From Tenericutes bacterium HGW-Tenericutes-1 (GTDB taxonomy: Bacteria > Bacillota_I > Bacilli_A > Izemoplasmatales > Hujiaoplasmataceae): a DNA stretch of 64,000 nt. Location of the stretch: contig PGXM01000004.1 of assembly GCA_002839155.1 (NCBI GenBank), forward strand, positions 124,001 through 188,000, read 5' to 3'. The notes under the pieces are model-generated. The model was not told the origin of the DNA. It worked only from the letters and a program-made list of their open reading frames with translations, and made no database searches. Of the stretch, positions 62,534 to 64,000 are shown piece by piece (the first letter of the stretch is position 1; each line of letters begins with the position of its first letter). Made by a program: the position numbers and the translations under genes.

Positions 62534-63838
62534 ATGTCTAAAACACATCACGTGAGCGACTGGTATAAACTAGATAATGCAGGAAAGATTTTTCCAGCCG
62601 TATCCAATAAAAAAGAAACGAACACTTTTCGTGTTCAAATGATATTAAAAGAAGAAGTGGACCCTGATTTACTCCAACTCGCTGCGGATGCAGTTTTGGA
62701 GCGTTTTCCAATGTTTAAAGTTAGATTAAAAAGTGGATTCTTTTGGAACTATTTAGATTCCAATGAACGTCCATTTCTCGTTTTACCTTTAACTCATCAT
62801 GTTTGCGGCCGCTTAAGCCCTAAAGAAAATAATGGTTATTTATTCCAAATCTATTACCGAGGTCCCTTAATCGCCGTTGAAATGTTCCATGCGCTTGCGG
62901 ATGGAACGGGCGCATTAACATTGTTAAAATCTTTGGTTTTTGAATATTTAGTATTAAAAGGGTATAAACTGACACCGGATAATATCATTATCACAAAAGA
63001 CTCTTTACCTAAAAAAGAAGAGTACGCGGATGCTCAAGGAATCTATTATGATTCAAACAATCATAAACATGTCCATGAAGATAGAGCGTTTCACATTAAA
63101 GGTACGCCTATAGAAGATAATAATATTGGACTTATTTCTGGAACGTTCTCAACGAAAAAAATGCTTGAACTTTCGAGAAATTATCAAGCAACGATTACTG
63201 AATACTTAACAGCTTTAACGATGTTAACGATTTATACGACGCAAATAAAATATAGAGAACATCTTGCTTATAACCAACAACCAGTCAAGATTTTCGTTCC
63301 CGTCAATTTACGGAAACATTTCCCATCTGAAACATTAAGAAACTTCTCAATTTTTGTAAAATCCGATATGAAAATGAATCGTCCGGATATTACGTTTGAC
63401 GAAATTTTAGCGTTAGTCAAAGATCAATTTAAATCAGGAATGGAAAAGAAAGAATTAATCCGTAAGATGAGTGAAAATTTTGCGTTTGAACGCAATATAT
63501 TCTTAAGAATTACGCCTTATTTCTTGAAGAAATATGCTTTAAAAATTGGATATGCTCTTATGGGAATCACACTCAATACTTTATCATTGTCAAATTTAGG
63601 TAACGTCGAATTACCAAAATCAATGGTTCCATATGTTGATAATATTTCTGCGGCGGTTTATTCAGGAAAATATAATACATTAAATATAGCTATTTCATCC
63701 TTCCAAGACAAATTTAAAATCACGTTTACACGTTCCATCATTGAAACGACCATTGAACGTGAATTCTTCCGTCATTTTACCCAACAAGGGATTGAGGTTG
63801 AAATCGAAAGCAACTATGTGGAGGAATACTCAATATGA
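62534..63838 (+). CDS. HxxxDG acyltransferase (condensation/alcohol acetyltransferase-like)
   Basis: A 434-residue CoA-dependent acyltransferase-fold protein. The motif MFHALADGTG carries His119 and Asp123 of HxxxDG. The C-terminal half has LSNLGNVELP, resembling the DFGWG-region loop of alcohol acetyltransferases and NRPS condensation-like PapA proteins. It probably moves an acyl group to an alcohol or sugar; the substrate is unknown. GGAAGGA precedes the ATG at 62534; a TTG at 62513 lies inside the preceding gap. Its TGA overlaps the next ATG (ATGA). Confidence 0.82.
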   Translation: MSKTHHVSDWYKLDNAGKIFPAVSNKKETNTFRVQMILKEEVDPDLLQLAADAVLERFPMFKVRLKSGFFWNYLDSNERPFLVLPLTHHVCGRLSPKENNGYLFQIYYRGPLIAVEMFHALADGTGALTLLKSLVFEYLVLKGYKLTPDNIIITKDSLPKKEEYADAQGIYYDSNNHKHVHEDRAFHIKGTPIEDNNIGLISGTFSTKKMLELSRNYQATITEYLTALTMLTIYTTQIKYREHLAYNQQPVKIFVPVNLRKHFPSETLRNFSIFVKSDMKMNRPDITFDEILALVKDQFKSGMEKKELIRKMSENFAFERNIFLRITPYFLKKYALKIGYALMGITLNTLSLSNLGNVELPKSMVPYVDNISAAVYSGKYNTLNIAISSFQDKFKITFTRSIIETTIEREFFRHFTQQGIEVEIESNYVEEYSI

Positions 63839-64000
63839 AACACTGTGATAAATGTAATGTCGATATTCAAACAAATCAAAAATACTGTCCGCTTTGTCAC
63901 CAAATATTATCGGGTGAAGATGATTTAACTAAAAAGGAAATCTATCCAGAGTTTGTTCCATTGAACCGAACCGTATTACCACTAACCAAGAAAATCATGT
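63835..64000 (+). CDS. Zinc-ribbon protein (DUF6320-like), 3'-truncated
   Basis: The gene opens with ATG at 63835, overlapping the acyltransferase stop, with GAGGAA upstream, and stays open for 55 codons to the window end. The first 30 residues form a zinc ribbon CX2C-X10-CX2C (Cys4, Cys7, Cys18, Cys21). Proteins of this type commonly follow with several TM helices (DUF6320-like) and occur beside such acyltransferases; the rest lies outside the window, so the assignment is tentative. Confidence 0.65.
   Translation, partial: MKHCDKCNVDIQTNQKYCPLCHQILSGEDDLTKKEIYPEFVPLNRTVLPLTKKIM

Noticed and set aside
1-64000. Mycoplasma code (TGA = Trp)
   Set aside because: TGA ends many well-bounded genes (msrB, phnE1, histidine kinase, DUF1667) and Trp positions use TGG.

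Overview
The window is about 64 kb of an AT-rich (by eye roughly one-third G+C), gene-dense bacterial chromosome. TGA is a real stop in many genes (msrB, phnE1, the histidine kinase, the DUF1667 gene) and Trp is TGG, so the code is the standard bacterial one, not the mycoplasma code. Ribosome binding sites are of the AGGAGG type, promoters are sigma-A-like (TTGaca-17-TATAAT), and the gene families (OmpR/HAMP two-component pair, BY-kinase CpsD with PHP-type CpsB, DUF1292, TrmFO, RlmH, FakA/DegV-like proteins) are those of Firmicutes. Superoxide reductase, a two-cysteine peroxiredoxin, FeoAB, tryptophanase, formate-THF ligase and GTP-type PEP carboxykinase suggest a fermentative anaerobe that tolerates some oxygen. 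A deep low-GC Bacilli/Mollicutes-related lineage (for example Izemoplasma-like) fits, but that is inference from gene content only.

Layout. 1-6.2 kb: a truncated HAAS-type membrane protein, a LURP-one protein, an SDR dehydrogenase, a GNAT-SGNH hydrolase fusion and a MacB-like ABC exporter. 6.2-7.6 kb: a very AT-rich gene-free stretch whose A/T bias reverses along its length. 7.6-12.3 kb: peroxiredoxin, then an operon of a DUF2177 protein, a DAK2-DegV fusion (fatty-acid-kinase-like), a DUF1295 protein and a 2-hydroxyacid dehydrogenase. 12.4-17.5 kb: a cytosolic 5'-nucleotidase-like phosphoesterase divergent from a complete phosphonate-type ABC transporter (phnD-phnC-phnE1-phnE2). 17.6-21 kb: PEP carboxykinase and tryptophanase. 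21-28.7 kb: MsrB, small membrane and surface proteins, an erythrin-VIT iron/manganese transporter-like fusion, a TipA-like MerR regulator, a PlsC-like acyltransferase with a zinc ribbon, a GltS-like symporter, and DUF2804 and DUF1292 proteins.

28.8-39.3 kb: superoxide reductase, two tandem undecaprenyl-diphosphatases, a Wzz/CpsD/CpsB polysaccharide-control operon, a candidate structured small RNA, a two-component system, a CapD/WbpM-type sugar dehydratase and an RlmD-like rRNA methyltransferase. The UppP, CpsBCD and CapD genes point to lipid-linked export of a surface polysaccharide. 39.7-48 kb: a Fic AMPylator with its own repeat-flanked promoter, a formate-THF ligase operon, a MATE transporter, a FadR-type regulator with a self-operator and an alpha/beta hydrolase. 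48.2-51.7 kb: a glycerol-3-phosphate-dehydrogenase-like trio (FAD/2Fe-2S protein, FAD/NAD reductase, DUF1667) followed by Ogt. 51.8-54.7 kb: feoA-feoB-dtxR, opened by a promoter with two matching palindromic operators. 54.8-57.4 kb: a LacI regulator divergent from a GH13 glycosidase. 57.4-64 kb: trmFO-xerC-rlmH with overlapping ends, peptidase T, and a right-edge cluster of an HSL-type hydrolase, an HxxxDG acyltransferase and a truncated zinc-ribbon protein.

No rRNA, tRNA, CRISPR array, insertion sequence or prophage was seen. The most distinctive items are the domain fusions, the AT-skew desert, the candidate RNA at 33.36-33.50 kb, and self-regulatory operators visible at the merR, fic, fadR-like, lacI and feo genes.
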